The translations under genes and the position numbers were made by a program. From positions 1-21,716 of the forward strand of contig CAYVNU010000020.1 in NCBI GenBank assembly GCA_964453265.1: a stretch of 21,716 nt of DNA. The letters run 5' to 3'. The notes beneath the pieces are model-generated. The model was not told where the DNA came from. It ran no database searches and was given only the letters and a program-made list of their open reading frames with translations. Of the stretch, positions 1-8,678 are shown one piece after another; the stretch's first letter is position 1; every line of letters starts with the position of its first letter. Source of the DNA: CAYVNU01 sp964453265 (GTDB lineage: Bacteria; Patescibacteriota; Doudnabacteria; UBA920).

Positions 1-770
1 TCCCCCTTCCCTTGCCCACCCTCCCTCAACTCATCCGGCATGGTAAATTTTTGAGTCGTTAAATAGCTCGGCTTGGCATAATCAATAATTTGAGGTTCTC
101 CTCCGTCAATAATAACTGGCTTAAGCAACCAATCATAGAGCTCTAATAATTCTCTTAAGAGTTTTTTTTCTGCTTCATCTAAGACTCGTGCAAATTCATT
201 AGTATTAAAAAAATTAACAATATGAAAAGTACCGGGCGAATCAATTTTATTACCCCGTCCCACAAAACTTGCTTGATATTGTGAAATCCAATTTCCAACT
301 GTTGGTTTAAAATTGACATTTTTTCTTTTAATACTTTTCTCGCCAAGTACAGCGACTGATGACAATAAAGAAGTTAAATAACCTTTGGTAATTGACTCAA
401 TAACCAAAGTGCTATCATAAAAATTAATTGTTTCAGATAAAAAATCTTTTACATCCAGCCCCAAAGATAATATGGTAACTATTTCATTTTTAAAAATCTC
501 GTCTTTCTCTTTTGGCTTTAACACAGAAAAAGCAAATAATTTTAAACGGTACATCCAGTAAAGCAAAATATTGTATTCTAAAACATTTGAATCGTCAGGG
601 CTAACTGAAGCTAAAATACCTTCAAGTTGCCTTGAAAAATCCGCCGCACCGTCATATTCTAATGATTCAATTAAACCATCTGCCTCATCTTTAATAGCAG
701 AAAAAAACTGTTCCTCAAAAATTTGAGCGGGTTGAATATTTTTTATAATATTTGATAAAGAGACTTTCAT
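1..770 (-). CDS. Hypothetical protein, C-terminus cut off by window edge
   Basis: An open frame of about 256 codons starts at ATG 770-768 and runs off the left end of the window, so its C-terminus is missing. The N-terminus reads MKVSLSNIIKNIQPAQIFEE. I see no signal peptide and no clear membrane helix. The protein looks soluble and largely helical, with a region rich in Leu and Ile around residues 70-140. I do not recognise a family. The start lies 5 bp after the TAG stop of the VirB6-like gene, so the two are almost certainly co-transcribed. That suggests a cytoplasmic partner of the same envelope/secretion apparatus, which is inference from position only. No Shine-Dalgarno motif precedes the ATG. 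Codon use is AT-rich, like the tail of the upstream gene. Confidence 0.75.
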   Translation of the reverse strand, partial: MKVSLSNIIKNIQPAQIFEEQFFSAIKDEADGLIESLEYDGAADFSRQLEGILASVSPDDSNVLEYNILLYWMYRLKLFAFSVLKPKEKDEIFKNEIVTILSLGLDVKDFLSETINFYDSTLVIESITKGYLTSLLSSVAVLGEKSIKRKNVNFKPTVGNWISQYQASFVGRGNKIDSPGTFHIVNFFNTNEFARVLDEAEKKLLRELLELYDWLLKPVIIDGGEPQIIDYAKPSYLTTQKFTMPDELREGGQGKG

Positions 771-775
771 GATTG

Positions 776-3700
776 CTATTTAAGCTTGTTGTAAATATTT
801 GTTGCAAATTCATTGACTTTAAATATTGTACCTAAATCTACTGAAGTACCTAATTTTTTTTGCACTTCTTTATTTGAAAGTTCTTTTTTTACCGCTAATT
901 CAACTTGATTTATACGCTCAGCATCGGTTGTGTATCTAGAGGCATTAAGCATACCCTCAGCGACAGCACTTCTTAAGACTGCCGCAAATTTTCCTAGCCC
1001 CTTTGTAGAAAGTTGCTTACTAGCAATGTCATAATCAGTCCCAACTAAAACATCAGAACTTACAACATCGGCATTCTTTTCAGCCATTCTTTTTATTGTA
1101 AATTTTTCTATATATTCTGTCGCAATACCTAATGATTCTGTTCTGGTAATACCCGCTTCACTTACAAGCCTGTCGGCCAATGTATTATATTCGGCAAAAG
1201 TTTTGCTTTTTTTAACCTCATCTTCATATTTCATCAAGACCGGAGCAATTTTAGCAGCCATTCCGCCTGAAATTCTATTATCAGCTTTTTCATCGGTAAG
1301 CGAGCTTACAACTTCACCACTAAGTCCAGAAACAGTATTTCTAAACACTACGGGATCAGGCATAGAACCAGCCTTAGGTACTATTTTACCATCGGCAGTT
1401 TTTTCTAAAGGTCTGGTTTTAAAACCAGATTTTGTGCGTCTATCTATTGCCGCAGGATTTGCGTCATTAATAAACCTCTGAAAAACAGCGGCAGTAGCTT
1501 TTTCATCAATTTTCATCATAGTTTCTAAACGTTTTTTAGATTCATCGTCAATTAACAACTCTCCTGTTGCATTAAAGTGGTCTACAATTTGTTTTATTTG
1601 ATCTACATCTGTGGTACCGGCAATAAGCATGTTAGCAGTTCTTTCTTGCATGAACCCTGGGTTTTCTACAAAAGCCTTTGCAACTTTTGCAAAAACAGAT
1701 TTAGTAAATTTACCATTTCTACTCATTAAAGAATGCCAAGCAATTCTAGATTGAGTACGAGAATCTCTTTTTGCAATTTCAGCAGCTGCCATATTTGCTT
1801 CTCCTGCACTTGTGCCGTTATCATCGATATCATAAAAAACATAATCACCTTTTTCAACATCAAAATACATATCTGTCATATATTCTAAGTGACCTGTATT
1901 CATACCTTCTTCTTCACCTTCTTCAGTAATTAATCTACCGGCTGCGTGATCTTTAAAATGATGCCCGTCCCAGCCAAACATGGCCTTATACATAGCTCGT
2001 CTAGTTCTATTGTTATAAATAGCACTTTTTATTTGCCTTCCAGTTTTGTTACCAAACTGGTCAACTTCGTCTTTCATTTCAAAATCCTCTGCTTTCAACC
2101 CATGTTTTTCCATTTCTTTAAGCATGGCTCTACCTTCTTCAGTTCTCCATGCTTCTTCAACTATATCATCTATATAGCCTTTACTCATTGCGAGTTTTAT
2201 TACACCTCTTTTAGAAGCTAAATCATCTTCCCCAAAACCAAGCTTAAAAATTTCTGCAGCATTTTTAGCTACGTTTTCTCTTGACATATTAGCAAAATTT
2301 TTAGCTTCATCATCTTCTTCGTGTTTGTCGTGCGCTAATACATGCTGCTTAATTTTTCCACCGCCAAAAAGCAAAGTTTTGGGACTAGCAAAACGCTGCT
2401 GTACAACTTCCAAACCCGATAATTCTGCTTTTTCTTCGGCTCTGTGATCTTTCTTTTCCTTTTCTTTTGCCCAACCTTTGGCAAAAGCCACCGGATTTAG
2501 TGCAGCAAAAGCAATAGCCCTCCCAAAAGTAACTTTTCTACCGTGTCCTCTAACTTGGTTGGCTGTAAATTCATTCCATTTTCTACCACTATATCCTGCG
2601 GCAATCTTCGGTAAAGCAAACATGCCGCCCTTGGCAATGCCGGTAATTTTATCAGCGCCGATTATGCTGAATTTTTCCGCGGCTTGCAGGGCTACTAACA
2701 GGAACATGACAATTAAGACATTGCTGGCAATATGAAAAACAAAACTAGACAAACTGTTGTCGCCAAAATTCGCGCTGCTAATTTGACTAAGAATTGGGTT
2801 GGTTTTTTGAGCGTTTAAAATTACCGCGGCCATGTTTAAACAAAAAGCCATAATCGGCGTAAAAAACGCGTACTTTAAAAAATTCTGCCACCACTCTTCA
2901 CGGTAATGCGAAGTAGAAGGCAAAGCCCCGGCCGCGTAAGCTATGGGCGAAACCATAAGCAGTATCCAAAGCATTACAATTCGTATGCACAAAAACGCGG
3001 CAATAGCCAAAAAAACCATAAAAGTGCCGGCCGCAATAATTACATTTACAATCGGTTTTATAGTTTGAGAAAAGAATCCTTCACTGGCAAAATCCATAGC
3101 TTTAAATTTTTGAAAAGTGTCGCGGTAAGACAGCATTAAATCCCCGCCCAAACTTCTTATAACCGCCTTGTTGTTTGGCAAAAATTGGTTCTGTACGGTG
3201 TCTGCCACACCTAAGACCGCTTGCCCCACAAACAAACTAAAATTAACGAGCAATGCCGCAATAATTAACTGTACCAGCATAGTTCTAAACTGATAGCTAT
3301 CTATTCTGAGCAAAGTGCCCATAGCAATGGTAATCAGCGCGACAATAAACAAAATATTGCACAAATTGCGTATAACAATCCAGCCCGGATAAATTACCGC
3401 GGCAAATTGATCGGTATAAGTACGAATTTGCAAAACCGATTCCAAAATTGGCACCACCAAAAAAGTAAAAACAAAAAATATAAGCTCGTTTACTAAACCT
3501 ACAATAATCGTAATAACCTCATTAATAAATCCCAAAAGCGGCGAACCCGTTTTGCTCTGAGGCACTTGACCTGCCCCGACCGACCCCTCTCCGGAATCTA
3601 CGCTTAAACCTTCAGGAACAGGATCTGTTTTATGTGTTTGTGCTAAAGCATCTGTATCATAAACCTCAAAAGCAATAGTTGCTTTATTTGTATCATAATA

Positions 3701-5230
3701 GTCCAAATGAGCATTCCTATATTCCGCAACAGTAAAAGTTAAAAACATTCCGTCTAATATTGGAGCATATTTTCCAGCATACTTTAAGAACTGCACAAAC
3801 TTAGCCGCCCTCGAACCACTTTTTGCCGCAACCTCAGTAGCTCCAGCCGCTTTTGCCGCAGCCTCTCCGGTTTTTTCGGAAAGTGATACAACCACTTCAG
3901 AAGCCTTGCTATTGTTTGCGAGAATATTTTTTGCCGCATCTGTTGCAATTAGAGATATTTGCTCTGCAGTCATTCCAGCATCTCTGGCTTCCATTGCAAC
4001 AATGCCAGCAATGTCCGCTGCAAACTTGTCCAACTTTATTGTATTGCCACCTGTAGACAAGCTTTCTACCATTAAATTGCCCATTTTTTCTGCAACACGA
4101 GCATATTTTTCTGCCTCAGCCCCTTGAACTCCTTTTGAGAACAAAAAATTAAGAATTTCGGTTTTTGCCTGAATCGCGGTTATGGCGCGGTCTTTTAATT
4201 TTGTAGAAACTTCTAAAACTTTATTATAATAACCTGGCAAAACAGCAGCTGTTCTCTTAATTATTGCCGCGGCTTCTCCGGAAACTATTAACTTTTCTTT
4301 TGTTTGTCTTCGTCCAATATTTATATATAAATACGGCCAGACATCAACTTTTTGCACTTGGGCTGTATTATCTAAACCCCATTTTTCCAACCTACCACCA
4401 GCTTCAATATAATTTAAATATGTATGAACTAAACCCTTGTTTTTTGCGACTTCTTGGGCTGAAAATGCCCCGTCAAATTTTATTGTGGAATTACCACCTG
4501 CTTCCGTGCCATTTTGTGTGCCAGCCAAGTTACCAAAAAAATCACTTAAATTACCGGCTGGTAAATCACAAAACTTAAAACTTTCTTCAGTTTCCCAAAA
4601 ATAAGAAATTGTCTTATTTTCACAAACAACTTTATCAGACCTGCCCAAGAAAAAACCATAACCCAAAAGAGGGTGTATTACCTCAAACCAATTAGTCCCT
4701 AAAATTCCGCTTTTTACTTTTATATAATCTACCTTTGGAGCGCTATAAACCAAACTTGCCAAACCACCAGTACCAATGTTTAAAACTGTTTTTAAATAGC
4801 TTTCATTAGAAAAATTCAGCTTATCAGGATTCTCTAAATATAATCTTTGTCTAACCAACAAAAAAGATTTACCTTTTTCCTTACCCATTCTTGTAAATAA
4901 TTTTGTATCAAACTTACATAATTTATCCGCCTCATCACTTAATTGCTGTCCTGATAAACTCCCCAACTTGCTAGTTATATTACCTAAAGTGTTTGAGCCA
5001 CAATCTAAATTGGTTGCAATATCAGTTACCGTTTTTAATACAATATCATCAGAGCCAAAAGTTCTATTTTCCTGACCTTCCGACCTACCATCATCCGCCA
5101 CACCCTGGGTAGCTAATGCAGGCAATGGCACTAAAAAAGCGCAGAAAACTGCCAGCAAGAGACTTGCTAGAATTTTTTGCGCGGGGAATTTAACGCTTTT
5201 AAGTTTTAGTTTTAATTTCTGTAAAAACAA
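776..5230 (-). CDS. TrbL/VirB6-like polytopic membrane protein with large exported and cytoplasmic domains
   Basis: This 1484-residue protein has three parts. Residues 1-41 are a signal peptide (basic start, hydrophobic core, LPALA before the likely cleavage). Residues 42-565 are an Ala/Lys-rich, probably exported region. Residues 566-855 hold about six to eight membrane helices, including the segments around INEVITIIVGLV, IVIRNLCNILFIVALI and MLWILLMVSPIAYAAG, followed by WWQNFLKYAFFTP. The order of helices and the W..N..KY..F.P motif resemble TrbL/VirB6 channel proteins of type IV secretion systems; I could not run a profile search. Residues 856-1484 are a charged, presumably cytoplasmic tail. 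The start is TTG 5230-5228: the next in-frame Met would remove the signal peptide, and a stop lies upstream in frame. An extended -10 box (5280-5288) drives it. The family call is moderately sure, the function inferred. Confidence 0.8.
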   Translation of the reverse strand: MFLQKLKLKLKSVKFPAQKILASLLLAVFCAFLVPLPALATQGVADDGRSEGQENRTFGSDDIVLKTVTDIATNLDCGSNTLGNITSKLGSLSGQQLSDEADKLCKFDTKLFTRMGKEKGKSFLLVRQRLYLENPDKLNFSNESYLKTVLNIGTGGLASLVYSAPKVDYIKVKSGILGTNWFEVIHPLLGYGFFLGRSDKVVCENKTISYFWETEESFKFCDLPAGNLSDFFGNLAGTQNGTEAGGNSTIKFDGAFSAQEVAKNKGLVHTYLNYIEAGGRLEKWGLDNTAQVQKVDVWPYLYINIGRRQTKEKLIVSGEAAAIIKRTAAVLPGYYNKVLEVSTKLKDRAITAIQAKTEILNFLFSKGVQGAEAEKYARVAEKMGNLMVESLSTGGNTIKLDKFAADIAGIVAMEARDAGMTAEQISLIATDAAKNILANNSKASEVVVSLSEKTGEAAAKAAGATEVAAKSGSRAAKFVQFLKYAGKYAPILDGMFLTFTVAEYRNAHLDYYDTNKATIAFEVYDTDALAQTHKTDPVPEGLSVDSGEGSVGAGQVPQSKTGSPLLGFINEVITIIVGLVNELIFFVFTFLVVPILESVLQIRTYTDQFAAVIYPGWIVIRNLCNILFIVALITIAMGTLLRIDSYQFRTMLVQLIIAALLVNFSLFVGQAVLGVADTVQNQFLPNNKAVIRSLGGDLMLSYRDTFQKFKAMDFASEGFFSQTIKPIVNVIIAAGTFMVFLAIAAFLCIRIVMLWILLMVSPIAYAAGALPSTSHYREEWWQNFLKYAFFTPIMAFCLNMAAVILNAQKTNPILSQISSANFGDNSLSSFVFHIASNVLIVMFLLVALQAAEKFSIIGADKITGIAKGGMFALPKIAAGYSGRKWNEFTANQVRGHGRKVTFGRAIAFAALNPVAFAKGWAKEKEKKDHRAEEKAELSGLEVVQQRFASPKTLLFGGGKIKQHVLAHDKHEEDDEAKNFANMSRENVAKNAAEIFKLGFGEDDLASKRGVIKLAMSKGYIDDIVEEAWRTEEGRAMLKEMEKHGLKAEDFEMKDEVDQFGNKTGRQIKSAIYNNRTRRAMYKAMFGWDGHHFKDHAAGRLITEEGEEEGMNTGHLEYMTDMYFDVEKGDYVFYDIDDNGTSAGEANMAAAEIAKRDSRTQSRIAWHSLMSRNGKFTKSVFAKVAKAFVENPGFMQERTANMLIAGTTDVDQIKQIVDHFNATGELLIDDESKKRLETMMKIDEKATAAVFQRFINDANPAAIDRRTKSGFKTRPLEKTADGKIVPKAGSMPDPVVFRNTVSGLSGEVVSSLTDEKADNRISGGMAAKIAPVLMKYEDEVKKSKTFAEYNTLADRLVSEAGITRTESLGIATEYIEKFTIKRMAEKNADVVSSDVLVGTDYDIASKQLSTKGLGKFAAVLRSAVAEGMLNASRYTTDAERINQVELAVKKELSNKEVQKKLGTSVDLGTIFKVNEFATNIYNKLK

Positions 5231-5279
5231 TCGAAGAAAGTTAATAAATTCAACCCTTTTTTACTTCAACTTTAATAAA

Positions 5280-5288
5280 ATTATACCA
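5280..5288 (-). promoter_or_regulatory. Extended -10 promoter of the VirB6-like gene
   Basis: The minus strand reads TGGTATAAT, a perfect TGn extended -10 element. No good -35 is visible because the upstream side is the terminator hairpin at 5301-5324. The expected transcription start is about 45 nt before the TTG start codon at 5230. The terminator followed directly by a promoter marks a transcription-unit boundary. Confidence 0.65.
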
Positions 5289-5289
5289 T

Positions 5290-5324
5290 AAAAATAAAAA
5301 AACCTCCAAATTTCTTTGGAGGTT
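5290..5324 (-). terminator. Rho-independent terminator after the 667-residue exported protein operon
   Basis: A perfect 10-bp stem AACCTCCAAA / TTTGGAGGTT (5301-5310 and 5315-5324) has a 4-nt loop. On the minus strand it is followed by a T-rich run (complement of 5290-5300, TTTTTATTTTT). On the plus strand the downstream sequence is A-rich, so it points to minus-strand termination of the operon that ends at 5578. Confidence 0.75.
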
Positions 5325-5414
5325 AAAAATCTTAAGGTTTTTTGCAAAAATTATAGTATTGTGGACAACTAATGGGTCATACGCAATAGTGGGTGAGCAA
5401 GGCGGTGAAGTATT

Positions 5415-5524
5415 CCCCTCCTCTCAAAGGAGGGGTGGCCGCATTAGCGGACGGGGTGGTATTATCTAAGCATTTCTACCACCTCACCCCGCTTCGCGGG
5501 GTACTCCTCCTGTCCCAGGAGGAG
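5415..5524. repeat. Multi-hairpin palindromic repeat element (REP/MITE-like)
   Basis: About 110 bp, much richer in GC than its surroundings, fold into a chain of hairpins: CCCCTCCT/AGGAGGGG (5415-5435), CCGC/GCGG (5439-5450), GTGGTA/TACCAC around 5456-5482, ACCCCGC/GCGGGGT (5486-5502) and CTCCTCCTG/CAGGAGGAG (5504-5524). The first arm can also pair with the last, closing the whole element. The composition contrast and stacked inverted repeats suggest a dispersed miniature element. Copy number in the genome cannot be seen from one window. It has no transposase and no clear target duplication. Confidence 0.65.
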
Positions 5525-5577
5525 AAACTACAACTGCGCAGATTCCACTTTTCACCATATATTCTGCATGATCCCAA

Positions 5578-7581
5578 CTAATTAGCCTCGCCCCGAGGAA
5601 ATATTCCGCTAGGACCTCGAATATCCGCTATAGCCTTAGTGGTAAATGCGCCTTGGACTGTTCCGCAAATAGAAGCACAGTAGTTCTGGTCGCCGCTTTC
5701 TGCCACACAGGCCTGCAAGCTGGAATAATTACCTCCACAAACTGACCCACCACCCTGCGTGGCAACCGAAGCAACATTAGTTTCACTTTCGGTTTCAACC
5801 GATACTGTAACTAAAGGTGTTGTTCCGGTAGCGGCAAAAACTTTCATTAAATACAGCCCCGGCTGGGAAGACTGCACGGTATAACTGCCGCTTAAGGGTA
5901 ATTTTTGACTTGGGCTTATGCCAGTTCCCGCAATACTAACATAAGATGCGTTAGCAACTTTTTTAGTATCTACACTCCAAGTTAAAATATATTCAGAACT
6001 TGTATTGCCATTATCCCAATCAAAGTCCACACCTTTTTCCATATTTGCCTGTTTCTGATCAAGTTTCTTTTTTACAGATTGCGCGCTTAAACTATTTACA
6101 ACTAAACCGGTAAGTTTATTGGAAGAGTTAGTTAATTCGTTAACTAAACTGGAACCCGTCTTAGAACCGAATAGTAAATTATCAAACAAACTAGTGGCTA
6201 AGTTAGCCAAAGTTGTCTGAACAGTAGACAAATTATTATCGCTGAAATCCGAAGCTTTGCTAATTAAAGAAGAAACTAATTTATCTATGCCCTGGTTAAC
6301 CAAATTGCCCGGAGTAGCAACGCCTTCGCAAAACTTGGCCACAGCATTGTTGCCGTACTTACTATCTACATTTGCCAATTCTTTATTTGCATTGTTTAAA
6401 TCTGTCTGAGCCTTAGCTAAGTCCTCGGTTAATTTCTTTTTTGTCTCAGCAGTTGTGTTCTTTAACAAGCTAAGTTCATTTTGTAAACTCGTAACTAATT
6501 TTTGCCTGTCTTCAATTTTCGCGTCCAAAGCATACCATTCGTTGTCAGTATTTTTTTGCTGACTGGCTACGTCATTGCAGGTATGCGGGGATTTAATACC
6601 GTTACTGGCATTAATTTCTGTTTTAGCCGCGACATTGGCACTGTTGCTAATTTCATTAGACTGACCGCGCAAAACCGCGGTTACCACTTCGGGCTGAGCG
6701 TCGGCTGCAAAGACTTTATTTAATTTCAAATAAAATTTCGGATCATCCCAAGAAATTTCATCAGCTTTATATGGTATGTTATCAACCACCAAAGCATCAG
6801 ACGCACGCTGATACGCCGCGGAAGGAATTTTATCCCTCAAAAGCGGATTCGACAGCATAGAACGTATCATTAACTGGTCGCGGCCGGTGGGAGCTTTTTC
6901 TCTTATATACTGGGTAGTATAAACCTGGGCCCCAAGTACACTAGCATAGCGCGCAAAATCATTGACTTTATAGTTATTGGTAATTAAATTTACCAAGCGC
7001 ATGGCTACATTTTTTGAAACGTTAATTAACAGCTTAACAAAAATTGTTTTCCAAAAACCGGTTTTTGCCACACGCTGCTGCACAACTAACTGCTCTTTAG
7101 TATTCTGTAAATTTTTTATTGCTAAAGTTGTCTCGTCCATTAGCTGTTGCTTTTTTTGCTGAACAAGCAAATTTACCGCCGGAATATTTGCCAACGTTGT
7201 TCTATCTATTTCTCTGCAGGCTAAGTTTAAATTTATTGTACCAAGTTTTTGTCCAATATATGCGAGCTGCTCTGCCCCGCCAGTTATAAAATCAAGTCCG
7301 GGCAAAGCCGCACTGGTTGCGCTGTCAACAGGCTGTGAAGCTGCTTCCTGTAAAGCACACTGCTGAACATGGGTTGCGGCTAAAGACAAAGCCGCTTCAG
7401 TAGTACGCGCAGCCACCTCTCCCTCAACTCCGCCAATACCCAAACCTGGGTTATCTACCGGCACAGACGTAAGCGACAAAGCATAAACTTCTTTTGGTAT
7501 TATAGATACAAAGAAAACCAACAGCAGTACTTTTGCTAAAATTTGTTTTATTTTATTTTTTGTTTTTATTTTTTGCTGCAT
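5578..7581 (-). CDS. Exported coiled-coil protein of unknown function
   Basis: The product is 667 residues from ATG 7581-7579; a TTG two codons upstream is possible but less likely. It begins with a basic stretch (QQKIKTKNKIKQ) and a hydrophobic core ending near VYALS, a typical signal peptide, so the rest should lie outside the membrane. The middle carries a heptad-like coiled coil rich in Leu, Lys and Gln, with segments such as QNELSLLKNTTAETKKKL. A later stretch (ILTWSVDTKKVANASYVSIAG) looks like a beta-sandwich domain. The C-terminus has four closely spaced Cys (CVAESGDQNYCASIC region), probably disulfide bonded. It is the last gene of the operon, 9 bp after its upstream neighbour and followed by a terminator. 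I do not recognise a family; a structural or adhesin role beside the VirB6-like protein is inference. Confidence 0.8.
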   Translation of the reverse strand: MQQKIKTKNKIKQILAKVLLLVFFVSIIPKEVYALSLTSVPVDNPGLGIGGVEGEVAARTTEAALSLAATHVQQCALQEAASQPVDSATSAALPGLDFITGGAEQLAYIGQKLGTINLNLACREIDRTTLANIPAVNLLVQQKKQQLMDETTLAIKNLQNTKEQLVVQQRVAKTGFWKTIFVKLLINVSKNVAMRLVNLITNNYKVNDFARYASVLGAQVYTTQYIREKAPTGRDQLMIRSMLSNPLLRDKIPSAAYQRASDALVVDNIPYKADEISWDDPKFYLKLNKVFAADAQPEVVTAVLRGQSNEISNSANVAAKTEINASNGIKSPHTCNDVASQQKNTDNEWYALDAKIEDRQKLVTSLQNELSLLKNTTAETKKKLTEDLAKAQTDLNNANKELANVDSKYGNNAVAKFCEGVATPGNLVNQGIDKLVSSLISKASDFSDNNLSTVQTTLANLATSLFDNLLFGSKTGSSLVNELTNSSNKLTGLVVNSLSAQSVKKKLDQKQANMEKGVDFDWDNGNTSSEYILTWSVDTKKVANASYVSIAGTGISPSQKLPLSGSYTVQSSQPGLYLMKVFAATGTTPLVTVSVETESETNVASVATQGGGSVCGGNYSSLQACVAESGDQNYCASICGTVQGAFTTKAIADIRGPSGIFPRGEAN

Positions 7582-7590
7582 ATGCAAAGT

Positions 7591-8331
7591 TTAATTTTGT
7601 GGCTGGTTTATAAAATGAAACTTTTTATTAAGCAAAGTAATTTCATCCCCTAACATTTTCTGCGTTTGAGTAAAAACTCCTAATTGTTGCAGTGCTAAAT
7701 CAGGATTAGAATCTATATCTTTATAGTTCTGTAAAATATTTACAACAGCTAAATATTGTAAAATTTTTAACTTGTGAAGTTTTGCAAAAGATTCCGGCAC
7801 ACTTTGGTTCTTTAACCTGCTAACTATTAAACTAAATTTATTAAATTCTTGGCTAATTTGCTGCTGGTCGCCCGAAGCCAAAGCTGTTTCAAAAGTTCCG
7901 CTGTCTATAACCCCCCCTTCCAAAGTTTCCGAAGCTTTAAAATAATCAACCGCTGAATTTTCAGCATCTGGGTAAGTCTTCACGGTTATGCCGTCTGTGC
8001 TAGCCGAAACTTGCTCCGTACTAGCGCCTAAAACTTTACCAAAATCTAAGACCGGACTTACGCTCCCGTCTTCATTTAGAATACTAGGACCTTCCGCCAT
8101 AGTACTTGCTCCGGCAACCTGAGGTAAATTAGCTTGTGAAGCTTCCGAATACGGATAGTATGCCACTTCTGTAGTTTCACTTTTTATTTTTGATTTAATA
8201 GAAAACAGTTGTGGATTTTTCATCCAAGAAAAAAACAGCAAAACCGCCGCAGTTAAAACAATTAGCGCAAAATGGCCAAAATGAATTTGGCCGGTTTGGG
8301 AGTTAGAATTATTTTGATTTATATTTTCCAT
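7591..8331 (-). CDS. Membrane-anchored hypothetical protein with helical C-terminal domain
   Basis: This 246-residue protein has a polar Asn/Gln-rich start, one membrane helix at about residues 20-37 (FALIVLTAAVLLFFSW), then a low-complexity Ser/Ala/Glu linker to about residue 130. The C-terminal 110 residues are predicted helical (FNKFSLIVSRLKNQ, LHKLKILQYLAVVNILQNY). By charge, the N-terminus is inside and the bulk outside. The ATG lies 11 bp after the stop of the 111-residue gene, and the stop is 9 bp before the next ATG, so it sits inside the operon. No family is recognised. An anchored assembly or scaffold subunit of the neighbouring apparatus is a guess from context. Confidence 0.75.
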   Translation of the reverse strand: MENINQNNSNSQTGQIHFGHFALIVLTAAVLLFFSWMKNPQLFSIKSKIKSETTEVAYYPYSEASQANLPQVAGASTMAEGPSILNEDGSVSPVLDFGKVLGASTEQVSASTDGITVKTYPDAENSAVDYFKASETLEGGVIDSGTFETALASGDQQQISQEFNKFSLIVSRLKNQSVPESFAKLHKLKILQYLAVVNILQNYKDIDSNPDLALQQLGVFTQTQKMLGDEITLLNKKFHFINQPQN

Positions 8332-8342
8332 ATTTTTTTATT

Positions 8343-8678
8343 TTAAGGGATTAAACTTGTTCCATAAATTGTTAAAATTGGGGCGCAAGGCGGAGCATAA
8401 ACCGACATACCAAGCACCTGGAGGCCGACATGAGTTACAGCTTCATTAAAATAATTATAAATAGTTGGTGCCCAAACAAATACTCCGGGATTTGGACCCA
8501 CCACGCTGACTAAAAGTCCACAAGTAGGAGTCGGCGTAAAAATATCAAACAGCCCCGGTAAAAACCTACCCCCTACCAGCGGACCTACCTGAGCTTTCAC
8601 TTGGTTTATTTGAAAACTAAAAATTAAAATACAAACCAGGAAAAATATTAGAAAATAAGTTTTATTTTTATTAGGCAT
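8343..8678 (-). CDS. Small exported protein of unknown function
   Basis: The product is 111 residues with an N-terminal signal peptide (PNKNKTYFLIFFLVCILIFS, likely cleavage after VKA near residue 29). The mature part, about 80 residues, is rich in Gly, Pro and aromatic residues, with two Cys (in PTCGLL and PPCAPI) that could form one disulfide. Its ATG overlaps the TAA stop of the upstream 336-residue gene by one base, a sign of translational coupling. Size and position suggest a minor surface or pilus-like component of the cluster, but I recognise no family. It is kept as a real gene because of the signal peptide, coupling and matching base composition. Confidence 0.7.
   Translation of the reverse strand: MPNKNKTYFLIFFLVCILIFSFQINQVKAQVGPLVGGRFLPGLFDIFTPTPTCGLLVSVVGPNPGVFVWAPTIYNYFNEAVTHVGLQVLGMSVYAPPCAPILTIYGTSLIP

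Larger units (their letters stand above)
5231..5577. other. 347-bp intergenic spacer with promoter, terminator and repeat element
   Basis: This spacer separates the end of the exported-protein operon from the VirB6-like gene. From left to right it holds the leader and extended -10 of the VirB6-like gene, a minus-strand terminator hairpin, about 90 bp of AT-rich sequence with no recognised signal, and a GC-rich multi-hairpin repeat at 5415-5524. The small plus-strand frame across the repeat looks like a by-product of the repeat rather than a gene. Confidence 0.7.

Noticed and set aside
5415..5524. CRISPR array or insertion sequence
   Set aside because: No regularly spaced direct repeats with unique spacers and no transposase; only hairpins.
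5393..5581. Small plus-strand open frame of 62 codons
   Set aside because: It runs over the GC-rich hairpin repeat, and its protein (SPPLKGG, TPLRGVLLLS) is what such repeats produce by chance; no start signal or signal peptide.
7579..7587. TTG start two codons upstream for the 667-residue exported protein
   Set aside because: The ATG at 7581 gives a complete signal peptide with better codon choice; TTG adds only two residues.
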